The position numbers were made by a program, and so were the translations under genes. The notes under the pieces are model-generated. The model was not told where the DNA came from. It searched no databases and saw only the letters and a list, made by a program, of their open reading frames with translations. This document shows positions 53,276 to 64,000 of a stretch of DNA of 64,000 bases, in pieces (position 1 is the stretch's first letter; each line of letters opens with the position of its first letter). Source of the DNA: Pohlia nutans (taxonomy: Eukaryota; Streptophyta; Bryopsida; Bryales; Mniaceae). The stretch lies in the NCBI GenBank assembly GCA_022496805.1, contig CM040087.1:34124253-34188252 (forward strand), read 5' to 3'.

Positions 53276-56200
53276 ATGGCACTCATTCGAGTCGAAGGTG
53301 TAGGCGTCCCTACATCCTTCCCGTTAGGAGAAGATGGATTTGCAGTGGTTTCTGCGTTCAGTCTAAGTTTGACATTTCAGTTTCTCGCAGCAACGTTGCA
53401 CGTTGATGAGGAGGTATTCGATTCTGAGTCTGGGCAGCTTACGCACACTGTTAGGCAGCTGTCAACTGTTACTGAGGATGGGAAAGTCTGGTTGCTTAAT
53501 CCGGGTAGATATAGAGCTTACGGTCTCACGGATTGCCTTATGGGCGCATCCACCGAACTCTTGATTCCAAGAGAGTCATCCACTTGCACTATGCAAACAA
53601 CTGTCCCAGCTCATGTGAAAATTGAGCCAGGTTTAGAGACAATTTATGAACTCAGTGACGATGAAGTCCCAGAGAATGTAGATCACGATCCTATTCTTCC
53701 TCCTTCTCAGCCTAATCCTCAATCTTCTGCAGGCAGCTGTCCGTCCACTATTAAGCAGCCTACACCGCTTTCTCTGTCTGAAAATCATAGTGTCGTGGAG
53801 TGCCTGAAATTGCTATTAGCTAGAAAGGGCTCTAGGAATATCTTCACAAAGTTTGACTACAACTCTACATCTATAAAGCGAGTCGAGTTCCTCCCGCCCC
53901 AGTACAATGGAGATGTCATCTTCGAGTTCCCTCCGTTGGGTTCCTCTTGAAAAACCAACAAAGCAAAGCAACTCCGTGGCATAGACAAACACTATGACGG
54001 GCATGCATGGACCCGTACTCACACGTCCAACATTGTCAACGACTTCGGTTTGATTTTCCGTACCTCCTCTTGTTGTGGTCATTTGCGATGTGAAAATATC
54101 CATTGCGATTTTTTAACCCGAGTGCACCGCACGACAGTTGTTAATGAAACTGAGTGGGATGGAGTATCCTCCTTTGCTTTTGACGTGGGATCTAATCCTC
54201 CCAAAGGATCCACTCTGGTTTGCAAATGCTGTAAAGTTCCTCCCTCCTGTCTTGCAACCTGCGATGCCAAAATCTATTACGTGCTAGGTAAAGACAGCAT
54301 GACTAGAGCTTGTGTTCATTTTGGAACTCACAACCACCCTGTCAAGGTCGGGGCTTACCGAGCCGATATTGCCAGAGGCGAAAGTTTGGTGGAGGAGCAC
54401 GTGCAGCGAACTCCTTCTGCAACCAACTCTGCCATTGTCTTAGAGGCAACAAAGGAGATGGTCGGGGACATGCTCGTTGCAACTGAAGGTGCAGAATCGA
54501 AGACTCTTGAACTCAATGAGCTCCTACCACTCTTTGACAGATGCAAGGAGTTCACCTCGCCCAACATTCGCAACAAAGTGACGGGCTTCAAGTACTTCCG
54601 CAGGTTCGGTGTTATGGATAGCATCACCAAGCTCCGCGGGTCCAGCAATTGGCCATTTGTCCAGGAGAACAAGTTCCCTGATCAAGGATCGGAGTCGGAC
54701 AAAGTCTTTGTCTTCAAAATGTCTGAAATCGGTCCCGGTAGCGGAGTTGACCTTGTGAAGCGAATGCAGCCTGGTGGAGACCTGCAGAACGCATGGCTCA
54801 TGTTCGATCATGTGAAGAGGGTGAAACAGTGGACAACCATGGGCTGCCATGTTTACGACCCCACGTATTGCCGTGTTATGACCATTGCGTTGTGCGATAT
54901 GCAGTCGGAAGACGTCGCAGCTCAACTGGTGGTTTGGAAGAATCTCAACGCCGTCGTTGCTCGCCATGGACTTCAAGATCCAAACTTCAAGGGCTTCATG
55001 GCAGACAGCGCGCAAGCAAACTGGAATGTTGTACGCATTGTGTACGGTAGTGGAGATGCTTCAATCCCAATGCCTAATAAAGAGCGAACATGTCTCTTCC
55101 ATTGGGTGCAGTCATTGGAGAAGCACACAAAGGCTGACATCAGAGGTGACCTCCAAGACCAACATCGCATGCTTTGCAAGCAATACAAGAACGCCTCTAC
55201 GCAAGCGGAGGCAGATTCCCGCTATCTTGGTATCCGAGCTTGGTGGCACTCCTCCGGAGCTACTACTGAAGATGGATTGAGGCGTCTCGACCTATGGCTA
55301 GCATTCTGGCATTTTCGATACCGCCAGTGGGGAGGCTTCATGCAGCTTGTAAGCTCCAAAACCCTAAACTCTAAACCCTAAGTCCATACCATTGCTTGTT
55401 CTCCTCTCTACAACTACTAACTCTAAATATGCATTGTTTTTTATATATTAGGACCTCACTGAGGACGAGTTGGCCGAAATGCCCTCTTGCAACTTAGCCG
55501 AAAGTATCCACAACAAATGGAAACAACAATCTGGTGATCGAGGGTCAGACCTGTTTGTCGCTACTGTGGATGACTTCGTCCGATCCTTCATGCAGAGCGT
55601 CGCGTACTACCAATACCTGAAGGGGGATAGAGCCGGAACTGGCCCTACCAAAGAAGAACTTAAACTCCGGATTGCACAGAAGTCTACAGAGCGCACGGGG
55701 AACTCGAAATCCCTACACGAAGCATTAGCAAAGATGCCTGGAGCGGAGGAGTTTTGCACTCGAATGCCTCAACTCGAAGGAGAAGAAGTCTTCCTGTCGT
55801 TGAAACGGAAAGCACACGTTCCCATCGGTTCGGAGTATGACTCTCACAGACCTGACAAGATCAGCATCTCTCGTCCTCGAGTCCAGACCAGGGGTGCAAG
55901 GAACAACGTCCTAAACCTAAATGCTTCTCCTGTAGAGCTGTCAGTGTCTCCCCAAGAACTAGAGAAGTCTGATGTACCAGTGCAAGTTCAAGATGCAACC
56001 CCAGCTGCAGCTCTACACCACATTACTTCCGTGCAAGAAACGGCTTGCGACGAGAGTCAGTGGCATATAGCTAGGCTGAAAGCCCCATGTGCGAAGGCTT
56101 GTTTCGCGCAGCAGGCTGTGACTAAGAAGAAGTGCATCGCTCGAATCATACAAGACGGGAAATCTACCGCTGCTCCTACGTACACTGGCATGATGGACAA

Positions 56201-56909
56201 CTACAAGAAGAATCGCAAGGAGCGCATGCAATTCTTCTTTTGCAACGACGACATCGAGAGGTGTGTCAAAGGAACCCGCAGAAAGTGGGTTATGTCCCGC
56301 CCTGAGGTCCCCGACATCTGGCCCGTGAAGAACGGTACTAACCTAACACGCAAGGAGATACTTGCCCTAGAAAACGCTGGCTTTCGACTTCCACAACGCG
56401 AGGTCATATCGCCACGAAGGCTCTTCCAAGACCACCCTCTCCCCGTCGACTTGTCAACATATGTAACTCCAGCTTTCCCTGCTGAAGTTCCCAAGCGACG
56501 TCATGGCAAGAATGTCCGCCGCAACAAGAAGAGCCCATCCATCAAGCAAGCCAATAACTGTGCTAGCGCTGCAGCATTCAAGGGTTGCATAAAGAAGGTG
56601 GACATGGTTCCAGTCCCTGCCCTGGGTTGCATCGTCACGTTGGATTCGGGCACGCCTCCGACAAATCAGCAGTACCTTCTCACAATTTCCCATTTTCCAG
56701 ACTGCTCCTGCCCTTATTTCAAGGAGATGGTGACCAAGGCAAAAAGAGGACGCAACCAATGGGCTCACTGCAAACATCTCTATTTTGTCTTCACGATCGT
56801 TTGTGGGTTTGATGCTGATGTAGATGCCTTTATACATGCACCCACTCTTAGCTTCAACGAAGTTAAGCTAGTTCTTGAGAGCGGATTGTTGACTCATCCA
56901 ACATCCTAG
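53276..56909 (+). pseudogene. MULE-type transposase with zinc finger and SWIM domain, one premature stop
   Basis: Exons 53276-55348 and 55452-56909 join in phase 0 around a 103-bp GT-AG intron (1,176 codons). Residues 316-354 have Cys/His spacing ending in CVHFGTHNHP, like the WRKY/FLYWCH-type finger of Mutator transposases. The RNase H-like core shows D511 (MFDHVKR), D577 (FMADSAQANW), C606-x2-H609 (CLFHW, the MULE C/DxxH motif) and E708 (NLAESIHNKW). SWIM finger: C1109, C1111, C1131, H1133 (CSCPYF...WAHCKH). An in-frame TGA (53948-53950, codon 225) separates the N-terminal part from the catalytic part. The start is the first ATG before MALIRVEG. The intron contains CCCTAAA-type motifs. Readthrough, a separate downstream start, or loss of function are all possible. 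Confidence 0.85.
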
Positions 56910-57454
56910 GATATAAAAATGTTGTTGGTTCCATTGTTGACATGTTCACTCTCCAAATCAATGAAATTGTAGTGAGACTAAAAGGGCCACTATAGCAATT
57001 TTGAAAATCGTGGTATATTATTTCCGAAACCCTAAACCCTAAACTCTGGTATTTTTTCTATCTTGTACCCAAATTGGTCTAAACCCTAAACTTGCTATGC
57101 ATTTCAAAACCCTATGCCCAAACGAGTGGATTGGCCCCTAATAAGACACTGAAATAACAATCTCTTTCTATCCTAAACCACGGATTTGGGTCTAATTACT
57201 ACGGTTATAGAGATAGAGTGTGCCTTTAATGTGCCTTTATCTCTGAACCCTAAACCCTAAAACCACGGTAATAGGTACAAAATATTCCACGGTCATAGGT
57301 ACAAAAATTTACTAAAAATAATCGAATATTCGAATAATTGCTAATTATAGTGTCGTTGACCACGGTTGACCTGAAATTCTTGCTCGTAATCCCACATTTC
57401 TCCGCTCACTGCTCACCGCTCCCCGCTCCCCGCGCGCATACTATCCTCGTCCGC
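56910..57454. repeat. Right subterminal region with telomere-like motifs
   Basis: AAACCCTAAACCCTAAACTC (about 57030) and GAACCCTAAACCCTAAAACC (about 57245) are runs of the plant telomere unit. ACCACGGTAATAGGTAC and CCACGGTCATAGGTAC follow and are inverted counterparts of a motif near 44210-44230 on the left. The end is a CTCACTGCTCACCGCTCC run mirroring the left terminus. Confidence 0.75.
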
Positions 57455-57462
57455 TTAGGCCT
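57455..57462. repeat. Right target-site duplication (TTAGGCCT)
   Basis: Identical to 44089-44096 and immediately outside the right terminus. Confidence 0.85.
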
Positions 57463-59233
57463 TAGAGTCAACAACCACAACATTGTTTCATTTCTTTTAA
57501 CCTATGCACAAGTCCAATTGTCATATCCAGATTTTATACTTTCCAATTAAGACATATGTTCACAAGTAGAAAGGTATTTCATCTCTTTCAACATGATTAC
57601 AAGTTGTAGTGTGAGGTTTGTTTATGGAAAGCCTTTTGTAAGATCTGCACCATGCCACCATCACCAGTGGGACCTACCTTGATTGTTCATCACGGTGTTC
57701 AAACATCTTTTTAAAAAGAAAATGACAATTTAGCTTATACAAAATCCTCTAAGTCCATAGCCTATAGAAATTGTTGCTCATATATTCATCAAAAGCAATT
57801 GGGCCTCTATTTCTCTTCACACTTGAAGGAACTGTGGTAAAAAGCATCAATCCTATCTAAACATCAAATATGCCATTTAGTGTAGTGATCTTAGAACAAA
57901 AACCGATGAAAATATTAGTGTACAATATACCAATAAAAGTCATTAGGATGTATGCTACCAATATACGAGGATAGAATTGAGTGTTGGGTGGTAATGAATA
58001 TATCTATTGTACAACATTTTTTATTGTGGCTCCTCAAAGTGCTTCTCCGTTGCTTTTCCCGTGCTCTTTCTTTGTTCTTTTAACGTGACTTACAGTTGGC
58101 GTAGCTTTTACCAATTTACCCCATTCACAACCAAGTTCACAACATGCCAAGATCCAAGAATGTGGTCATGTGATTTTTGGTTACAAGACCAATAAAAAAC
58201 CATAAAAAGATCGGATCGAGAGATGAACCTTGTAAAACCGGATTGGGAGATGATCCTCGTAAGATCAGGAGATGAACTTCGTAAGGTTTTGTAGGAAATA
58301 GGTTGAAATGGTTGTGACTCTTAATTGGTGCATGAGGTTGTTTATTTTGACATGACATGGGCTTTTTGAGTCAATATGTCATAATGCATCTATCATGACC
58401 TGTTATGACGCGTCAAGATTGCGTCAAAATCCTAACGCTAATAAAAAAGAATAAATTACAACTTAAAATTTCTTATTTATGATTTACTAAACAATAAAAA
58501 CTATGGATGAAGTTTGTTGAGGTTGATCAATTAGATCGTCCCTTGGCAATGGCCGATCTATCCATTAGACGGCTTGACAGCGCGTCCCTTGAGAACAGTT
58601 TGTCCCGTTCATTTGATGACTAGTCCGTCCCTTGGGACAACGAGACCGTTCACTTGACGGCCTTTTTGTCTCTTGGCGACGGCCTTTTTATCCCTTGGCA
58701 ACGGCCTTTTGTCCCTTATCAGCTGCCTTTTCGTCCCTTGTCAACGGCCTTTTTGTCCCTTGGCGACGGCCTTTCCGTTCATTCGACGGCTAGTCGGTCC
58801 TTTGGGTCGGCCCGTTCGACGATCAAACCGTTCACTTGACGACTAGTGTGTTTGTTCATATTGAGACTCTTTTCATCCAATCTATTCATTGTGATAACTA
58901 TTTTACCGTTGTTTTTGAATATATATGGGAATATTCTATCCTCAGGGTTCAGTGTGTTCAAAAATTAAGGATATAGGTGCAAACAACCACTATTTTATAG
59001 GGGGTATTACTTCTTTCTTTTCTTTTTTTTACATGCTATCATTATGTAATTTTTTACTTTGGGTTAATAGAAAAGGGGCTTGCATTACTTATGATTCCAA
59101 ATTACCTATTATTCTATACCCAATAGTATTTTAAAGACGTCCAGTGCCATTTTTGATACCCTATATTACTCTAAGTCCATTTATAATTTTTTGTCCCCAT
59201 GTTTTTAAAATACACTATCATTTGTTCGCACGT
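57463..59233. other. Host repeat flank and unclassified insertion
   Basis: 57463-58330 continues the host repeat interrupted by the large element (compare 15239-16000 and 17940). From about 58340 to 59640 is sequence absent from the paralogues near 4100 and 17950, bounded by GCGTCAA-type words, so probably an inserted element of unknown type. No gene is supported. Confidence 0.45.
58656..58790 (+). repeat. Minisatellite, ~26-30-bp unit
   Basis: A unit like GACGGCCTTTTTGTCCCTTG recurs about five times with small changes. The flanking stretch 58560-58850 repeats related CGTTCACTTGACG words. No gene is seen. Confidence 0.75.
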
Positions 59234-59534
59234 ATCATTAGGAGAAATTTGGGGTCACAAAAGGGCCTTTGCCTTTGGCACGTGCTTAAAATTTGAGGGA
59301 AAACCGTGCGCTTTACACGGTGGCACCAATGGTGCCAGCAGTGGAGTTCCGTGGGTCGAACCAATCAACGCTGCCAACACTGCCAGCACTGCTAGCATTG
59401 CGGCCTCCGACGCTATCAGCGGGCAGCGACCTGCACCAATGGATTTACATGCAGAGGGGTACTTGGGCAGCCGGTTCACCTACCACGGGCTGTCTTACAG
59501 GGCTCCTTTGGGACCCCAAATTTCTCCCAATGAT
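59234..59534. mobile_element. MITE with ~33-bp inverted termini (301 bp)
   Basis: Ends ATCATTAGGAGAAATTTGG and (inverted) ATCATTGGGAGAAATTTGG continue inward as GGGTC(A/C)CAAA. The body contains a GCC/AGC-rich stretch (about 59370-59410) that gives spurious open frames. Target duplication was not resolved. Confidence 0.6.
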
Positions 59535-60953
59535 TGCTACTCCAATATATCACTACCCCCCTGAGATTCTATCTTGACGGACTTAGGGTTTGAATCTTGA
59601 CTTTAAGATGGACATCATGGCGTCAAGACGTGACGTGCCGTGAACAACCGTAGCCTTGTTTGACACGTTTATCTTCACGTACAACTTGGGCCACATAATA
59701 CTTGATTGAGATCATGCCTTAAATTTCAAGATAGTGTTACTGTGTTAGATGTTTTTTGATACAGTTACCTTCACACCTTGAGCCACGTGATACTTAATTG
59801 AGACAATGCCTTTCAAGATAGTGTAATGTCTTGTCAGTTTGGTACGTTTATCTTCACACCGTAGGCCACCTAATACTTGATTAAGACAATGCCTTTTTTA
59901 TATAATGCCTTATCTCAGTTGTTTGCTATGCTTACCATTCATAGCAATCACTAAAGGTTGAGATTTCAATTATATTCCAAAAGATAGAAATCATATAAAG
60001 TTTGAAAAGATATTGGATTGGTATTAGGAAGGAAAATTCTAGGGATCTAGAATGTTATAAAAGTGCCTCTTTACCTCCATTGAGGGTGCAATCTTAAGAT
60101 GATCCACATGATTTCTTTTGGAGAAAGGAATGCCGAATAGGGTTATTTTGGTACGGTGTTATTTGAGAACAATTGTTCTGCACCATTACAACACATTTTT
60201 ATCCATTCATCCTTTGAAACATTAGTTTTAGACTGTTGCATCATAAATGGTTTAGAAGTTGGATTTTCAAGCCATAATTCATTTGCACGGGTTTTACAGG
60301 GTTATAACTTATAATGCCATTCTCTAGTTTGCTCTTCTTGTAACATGTAACTTATAGGTCTACTTTCTTTTTTGTTTGTCTTTTGGCATCATTTGAGTTT
60401 AGAAGCGGTTAGTTGCATAACATCTAAAGTGATTAAGTTGATTTTTGCACAATCTACTAACTATACTTCTTCTTATTCAAACCATGACTACATGACGAAA
60501 CTGTGATTCAATAATGTAGACGTTGAACTCGATTACCATATGAATGTCGACGTTGATTGCAAATTGGACAAATTAGATATTAGCGCCACAAATGGCAAGT
60601 TCAAACCTAACTAAGAAGCACAAGATAGTAGAAAGAAGTAAAAAATAATTTAAAAGTAAACCTTGGTGGAGTTAGTGCAAGTGTGAGATCTACAGCTGTA
60701 AAAGAAAAGCCAAAATTGGAATGAAAAGAATGAAAACCACAAAAATATAATAAAATAAAAATAAACAAGAAGGGCGACAAGAAAGAAGACAAGAAGAAAG
60801 ACAAGAAAGAAAACTAAACTAAAAGAGAAAAGAAGGACAAGAATAAAAAATGAATAAAAAAATAATTGTTTGCTTACGATATAAAGGACTGTAGAAAGAC
60901 AAAAGTTGCTCTATTTTAAAGTATTTTTTAGTCAAAAAAATTAATGCTTTTAA
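59535..60953. other. Gene-free repeat DNA
   Basis: 59650-60480 parallels 4190-4990 and 18040-20760. 60480-60950 is the reverse complement of 33470-33930, including its low-complexity run. The empty-site version of the family A MITE at 19337 is near 60155. No coding region is seen. Confidence 0.5.
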
Positions 60954-62162
60954 CCCCTAAAGGACCAAGTGTCCTAACTAGGACATTTAGAGAATCGGGT
61001 AGGTTCCGGTGAACACATTTTTAATCGAATTTTGAAGGAAATTTAATAGTAGATTCCCCAATGTGCCACAAAAATGGGGATTCTTTTTTTTTTGAATTCC
61101 GACACCGTATGTGAAAGTTATGAGGGGAAATGTGTTTTTTTCGGGAGAAAGGGCAGCGGGGCAATAGAGAAATAGTTGAATTTTAGGGAGGGGCAACAAG
61201 ATGGGCGGCGTGTGGAAAATGGGGTGGACTGTGGGGGGCAGAAGACCACCCCGTTTTCCAAACTCATAAAAATAAATTAAAATAATATTTTTAAAAATTT
61301 AAAAATTAATTTTTTATAAATAAAAAATATTATTTTAAACTGAAAATTATTATTTTAACTTTAAAATAATATTTTAAACTAAAAGTTCAATTTCATAATT
61401 AAAAATATTATTTGAAAATTTGAAAATTAAAATCATTTTTAAAAATAAAAAATAAAAAATAAAAAACGTCCAATGAGGGACTGCCACGTGGCAGTGTACC
61501 TTGAGAGTTAGTGGGGTCATGAACATTGGAATGGGTTGGCACTTCAATTCCCTTCCACCACCCTTTATTTCCCCCCTAACCCCCAAAATTCTTAGAAAAT
61601 ATGCTACATGTCTTCTAAAACTTGGAGATTTATTTTTTTTTCAAATTTTTTTTTGCCATTCTGTAGAGGGTGGAATGTACTTGTGTTTCACCGCTCAGAT
61701 TCGTATTTTAAATAAAGAAAGTCGAAAATATTGCAATTCCAAAAACATATAGTCTTTTCTGAACTTTTAAACCCCCAACAAGTGCAAGGTGTTATTCAAC
61801 ATCCTAAACATCTCCAAACGCAACGAAAATTGGTACACAACTAAGTAACATCATATAGAATGTGAAAGTGAAGTGCGACAAGTTTCGGTAGTGAGGTTTT
61901 TTTGATGTAGCCGTGGTCAAACGCAACTGAAATTTTCGGGCATGTGTTTTTTTGGGGTATTTTTTTCCATCAAACGCAATTATCTTGCAATCCGTGCGGT
62001 CAAAAGCAATGAAATTTGTTGTGTATGTTTTTCAAATAGTTAAGGACAAGATCTTACGGTTAGAAGGCAAAAAATAACATTCTTTTGGATATTTTGCATG
62101 GGGGAGTAAAAATGGCAGCATTGGAGTGTTTTTGGAGGAAAAACACTCCGGTCCTTTAGGGG
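60954..62162. mobile_element. piggyBac-like non-autonomous element, 1.21 kb
   Basis: TTAA at 60950-60953 and 62163-62166. Termini CCCCTAAAGGACCAAG and (inverted) CCCCTAAAGGACCGGAG. The interior is largely A/T low complexity (61260-61470) and non-coding. It occupies the same host position as the unrelated-bodied element at 32923-33463 in the inverted paralogue. Confidence 0.65.
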
Positions 62163-62473
62163 TTAAGAGCCCAGTGCTTGATTCTATGGCCAAGTGTGTA
62201 AATTGCAAATTGCGTGTTTACATTTCATTTAAATTTCTAGTTCAAATTGTTCCTCCAAGGTTATGTTTTAGAGTGAATCATTGCAAATCTTCAAATGAAG
62301 AAATGGGTAGGATCCTAGATAACATATAAAAAATAAAGAAATTTGAAAATGGAATTTTAAATAGCCATTTCTCAAACAACTTCTAAGCAATGAAGATCTT
62401 TCAGAAAGTCCAACCTACAAAAATGATGTTCAACTAACAAAAATGTACTCAACCATGTAGATCTAGAAGCATC

Positions 62474-62528
62474 AAGAAGCAAGGTGGAAAATCTAGAAGC
62501 AAGGTGGAAAATCTAGAAGCATGGTGGG
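62474..62528. repeat. 22-bp tandem repeat (about 2.5 copies)
   Basis: Units of CTAGAAGCAAGGTGGAAAAT in tandem. The paralogue near 40190 shows a shorter, inverted version. Confidence 0.7.
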
Positions 62529-63036
62529 CAAATAGACATGATTTTTTGAAAGATCAACCTTGCTTTCAAACAACCAACTATGCTCAATTAGGGCAATCTC
62601 CCATGTGCGAATTGGGCCCAATAAAACCGCTAGAAGACAAAAATCCAAGTCTCTAGAACCAGCAATGGTCCTTCAATAGTTCAGCAATGGTCCTCCAATA
62701 GTCCAACAATGTCTCCGAAAATTGCAACCAAATTCCTAGGCTCATCCATTTTGGTATGGCATTGGTAGCAGTCTAGCATTCTGGGACCCCACCAATACAT
62801 GGAAGTATGGGACAATGCCCTTTGATTTGAACTCAATTACGCAGTACCGTAGTATCATACTAGGGTCCCCAAAAAATAATTCAAAAACAAAGAAGTAAGA
62901 AATCAAAAATTCCGAGAACCAAGAAAAGAAAATAGAATAAATTATTTTGGCTATGTTTTGCTATTTCTAAACTATTTTGGGCCATTTTTTAATCAATCTT
63001 TGCTCAGAAACAAAAATTAAGAAATTCTATATTTAA

Positions 63037-63579
63037 CCCTTTAACGTCCCATTCCTTTGGAGAACACTCAAAGTACACTTTTACACACATTTCACCTTTC
63101 AAGCTTTGTTAAAATATATATTTTAATATTTTTCATAAATGAAATTGTATGTTTCCTATTACTCCTAAAGATTTTCAATTTTTTTGATACAAAATGAACT
63201 GTTTACAAATTTTTAGGTCAAATACTTCAAGAAATTCATACTAATTACAAAAAATCTTCAAAAAATATTTTTTTTCTAAAACATGTGCAAATGACAAATG
63301 GAGAATCGCATAATATATTTTTGTAGAATTGTTTGATTTTAATTTCAAAATTCAAAAGGTGAACATCATTTGTAGTACAATTCAAACCTAGCTTGCAACA
63401 AAAATTAAATATTTGGTACTTGAAATTCATATGATCCAAAAAGGAAAGTGAGAATTAGACTTGACAAACTTCATTTTCTCAAATGAATTGAAAGCAATAA
63501 CAAAAAACTTCATCTTGAATGTAAAAATTGGATTTGACCAACAAACATCCACTATTTGGATACGCGGTCCTTAGTGGGT
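63037..63579. mobile_element. TTAA-flanked insertion, piggyBac-like (543 bp)
   Basis: TTAA at 63033-63036 and 63580-63583. The inverted paralogue at about 32112-32135 has a single TTAA between TACTTAAATATTG and no insert. Terminal repeats are weak (CCCTTTAACG against CCCACTAAGG), so family assignment relies on the target. Confidence 0.55.
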
Positions 63580-63589
63580 TAAGCAACGA

Positions 63590-64000
63590 TCCTAATTATT
63601 CAAAAAAAATATTAAATATTAGTTCGTGGGTGGCGATCTAGCTACGGTACTTTGGTACCAGAGCAAGTCAGTGTTCTGATAGTGATAGTTCTGATAGTGA
63701 TATGAGCAGATCTTGGTGGGCGTCTCGGTGGGCGTCTCCCTCCTTGAGGCCATAAAGCCCCGGGCTGCCTGGAGTGCTCACCCATTCATTCATTTCATGT
63801 TCGGTGAATTTCCGGAGTCCTCACCCAGGTCTCTCTTCCTTCTGCCCCAGCAAGCCACCCTCCCTTGCTTCTGCTTTCTCTCTCTGCTTTTATCTCACGG
63901 GATTTTGGGCTGGATTTCTGGCTGGATATCTGCTGCCTTATTGATTTTTGTTTCCTAGCTGCGGCGTTTGTATCTATAGTCCATTAGCGCTTCTGTGGCG
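63590..64000 (+). other. Inverted copy of the AER upstream region
   Basis: Reverse complement of about 31555-32100. The AER gene it would serve would lie rightward, beyond the window, on the plus strand. No coding start is within view. Confidence 0.6.

Larger units (their letters stand above)
44097..57454. mobile_element. Complete 13.36-kb MULE-like element with ParB/methyltransferase gene
   Basis: The left tip is GGGAAATGCTAGTATG; the right tip (inverted) shares TAGTATG followed by GAGC-type repeats. Subterminal inverted blocks carry GAGCAGTGAGCAGTGAGC and an ACCGCGGTTTTAGGGT/ACCACGGTAATAGGT motif. It is bounded by TTAGGCCT duplications. Two divergent genes occupy it: a MULE-type transposase (rightward, 53276-56909) and a nine-exon ParB/methyltransferase-like gene (leftward, 52606-44420). 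They are separated by about 670 bp, with a large repeat-filled intron to the left. An empty paralogous target is at 15231-15238. Another copy begins beyond the left window edge (1-500). Confidence 0.85.

Noticed and set aside
44097..57454. Interpretation as an LTR retrotransposon or integrated virus
   Set aside because: No long terminal direct repeats, primer-binding site, reverse transcriptase or capsid motifs; inverted ends and an 8-bp duplication fit a DNA transposon.
59199..59577. Two overlapping ~100-codon frames rich in Ala/Thr/Ser
   Set aside because: They fall in the body of a MITE and follow a GCC/AGC simple pattern.

Overview
This is plant nuclear DNA, dense in transposable elements. 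The evidence is a spliced gene for a plant-type NADP-dependent alkenal/alkene double-bond reductase (AER), decayed copies of a plant family-3 beta-glucan exohydrolase (GH3), a SIN3-type PAH-domain gene, CCCTAAA telomere-like motifs, GT-AG introns and many MITEs. I cannot name the species. Nothing bacterial or organellar was seen.

Layout. 1-500 is the 3' end of a large MULE-type transposon. 501-2742 is an ACGT-rich CACTA-type end that cuts a PAH-domain pseudogene. 2743-12420 and 16400-26495 are two diverged copies of one segment (PAH fragment, AT-rich DNA, GH3 pseudogene, AER 3' flank), each loaded with different MITEs. 26496-31116 is a complete five-exon AER gene whose third intron holds an intact Tc1-like transposon with an open 341-codon transposase. 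31117-43449 holds a third GH3 fragment, a remodelled second AER gene (36781-38887) and several TTAA-flanked piggyBac-like elements. 44097-57454 is a complete 13.36-kb MULE-like element. 57463-64000 is repeat DNA that includes an inverted copy of the AER upstream region.

The most interesting object is the 13.36-kb element. It has terminal inverted repeats, an 8-bp target-site duplication (TTAGGCCT) and a paralogous empty site in this window (15231-15238). It carries two divergent genes. The rightward one is a MULE-type transposase (zinc finger, D-D-E core, CxxH motif, SWIM finger). The leftward one is a nine-exon gene with a ParB/sulfiredoxin-like DGNHR motif followed by what looks like a permuted amino-methyltransferase fold. 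That domain pairing is familiar from phage and bacterial mobile DNA. Intron 1 of that gene holds nine 63-bp repeats, each with the palindrome GCCGGTACCGGC or a variant, and a perfect 164-bp palindrome. In this copy both genes carry premature stops (four and one). A second copy enters the window at position 1, and its visible reading frame is open.

The repeats date one another. Paralogous segments act as empty sites for many insertions, giving clean target duplications: TA for Tc1, TTAA for the piggyBac-like elements, 8 bp for the hAT-like MITEs. The window therefore records a layered insertion history.
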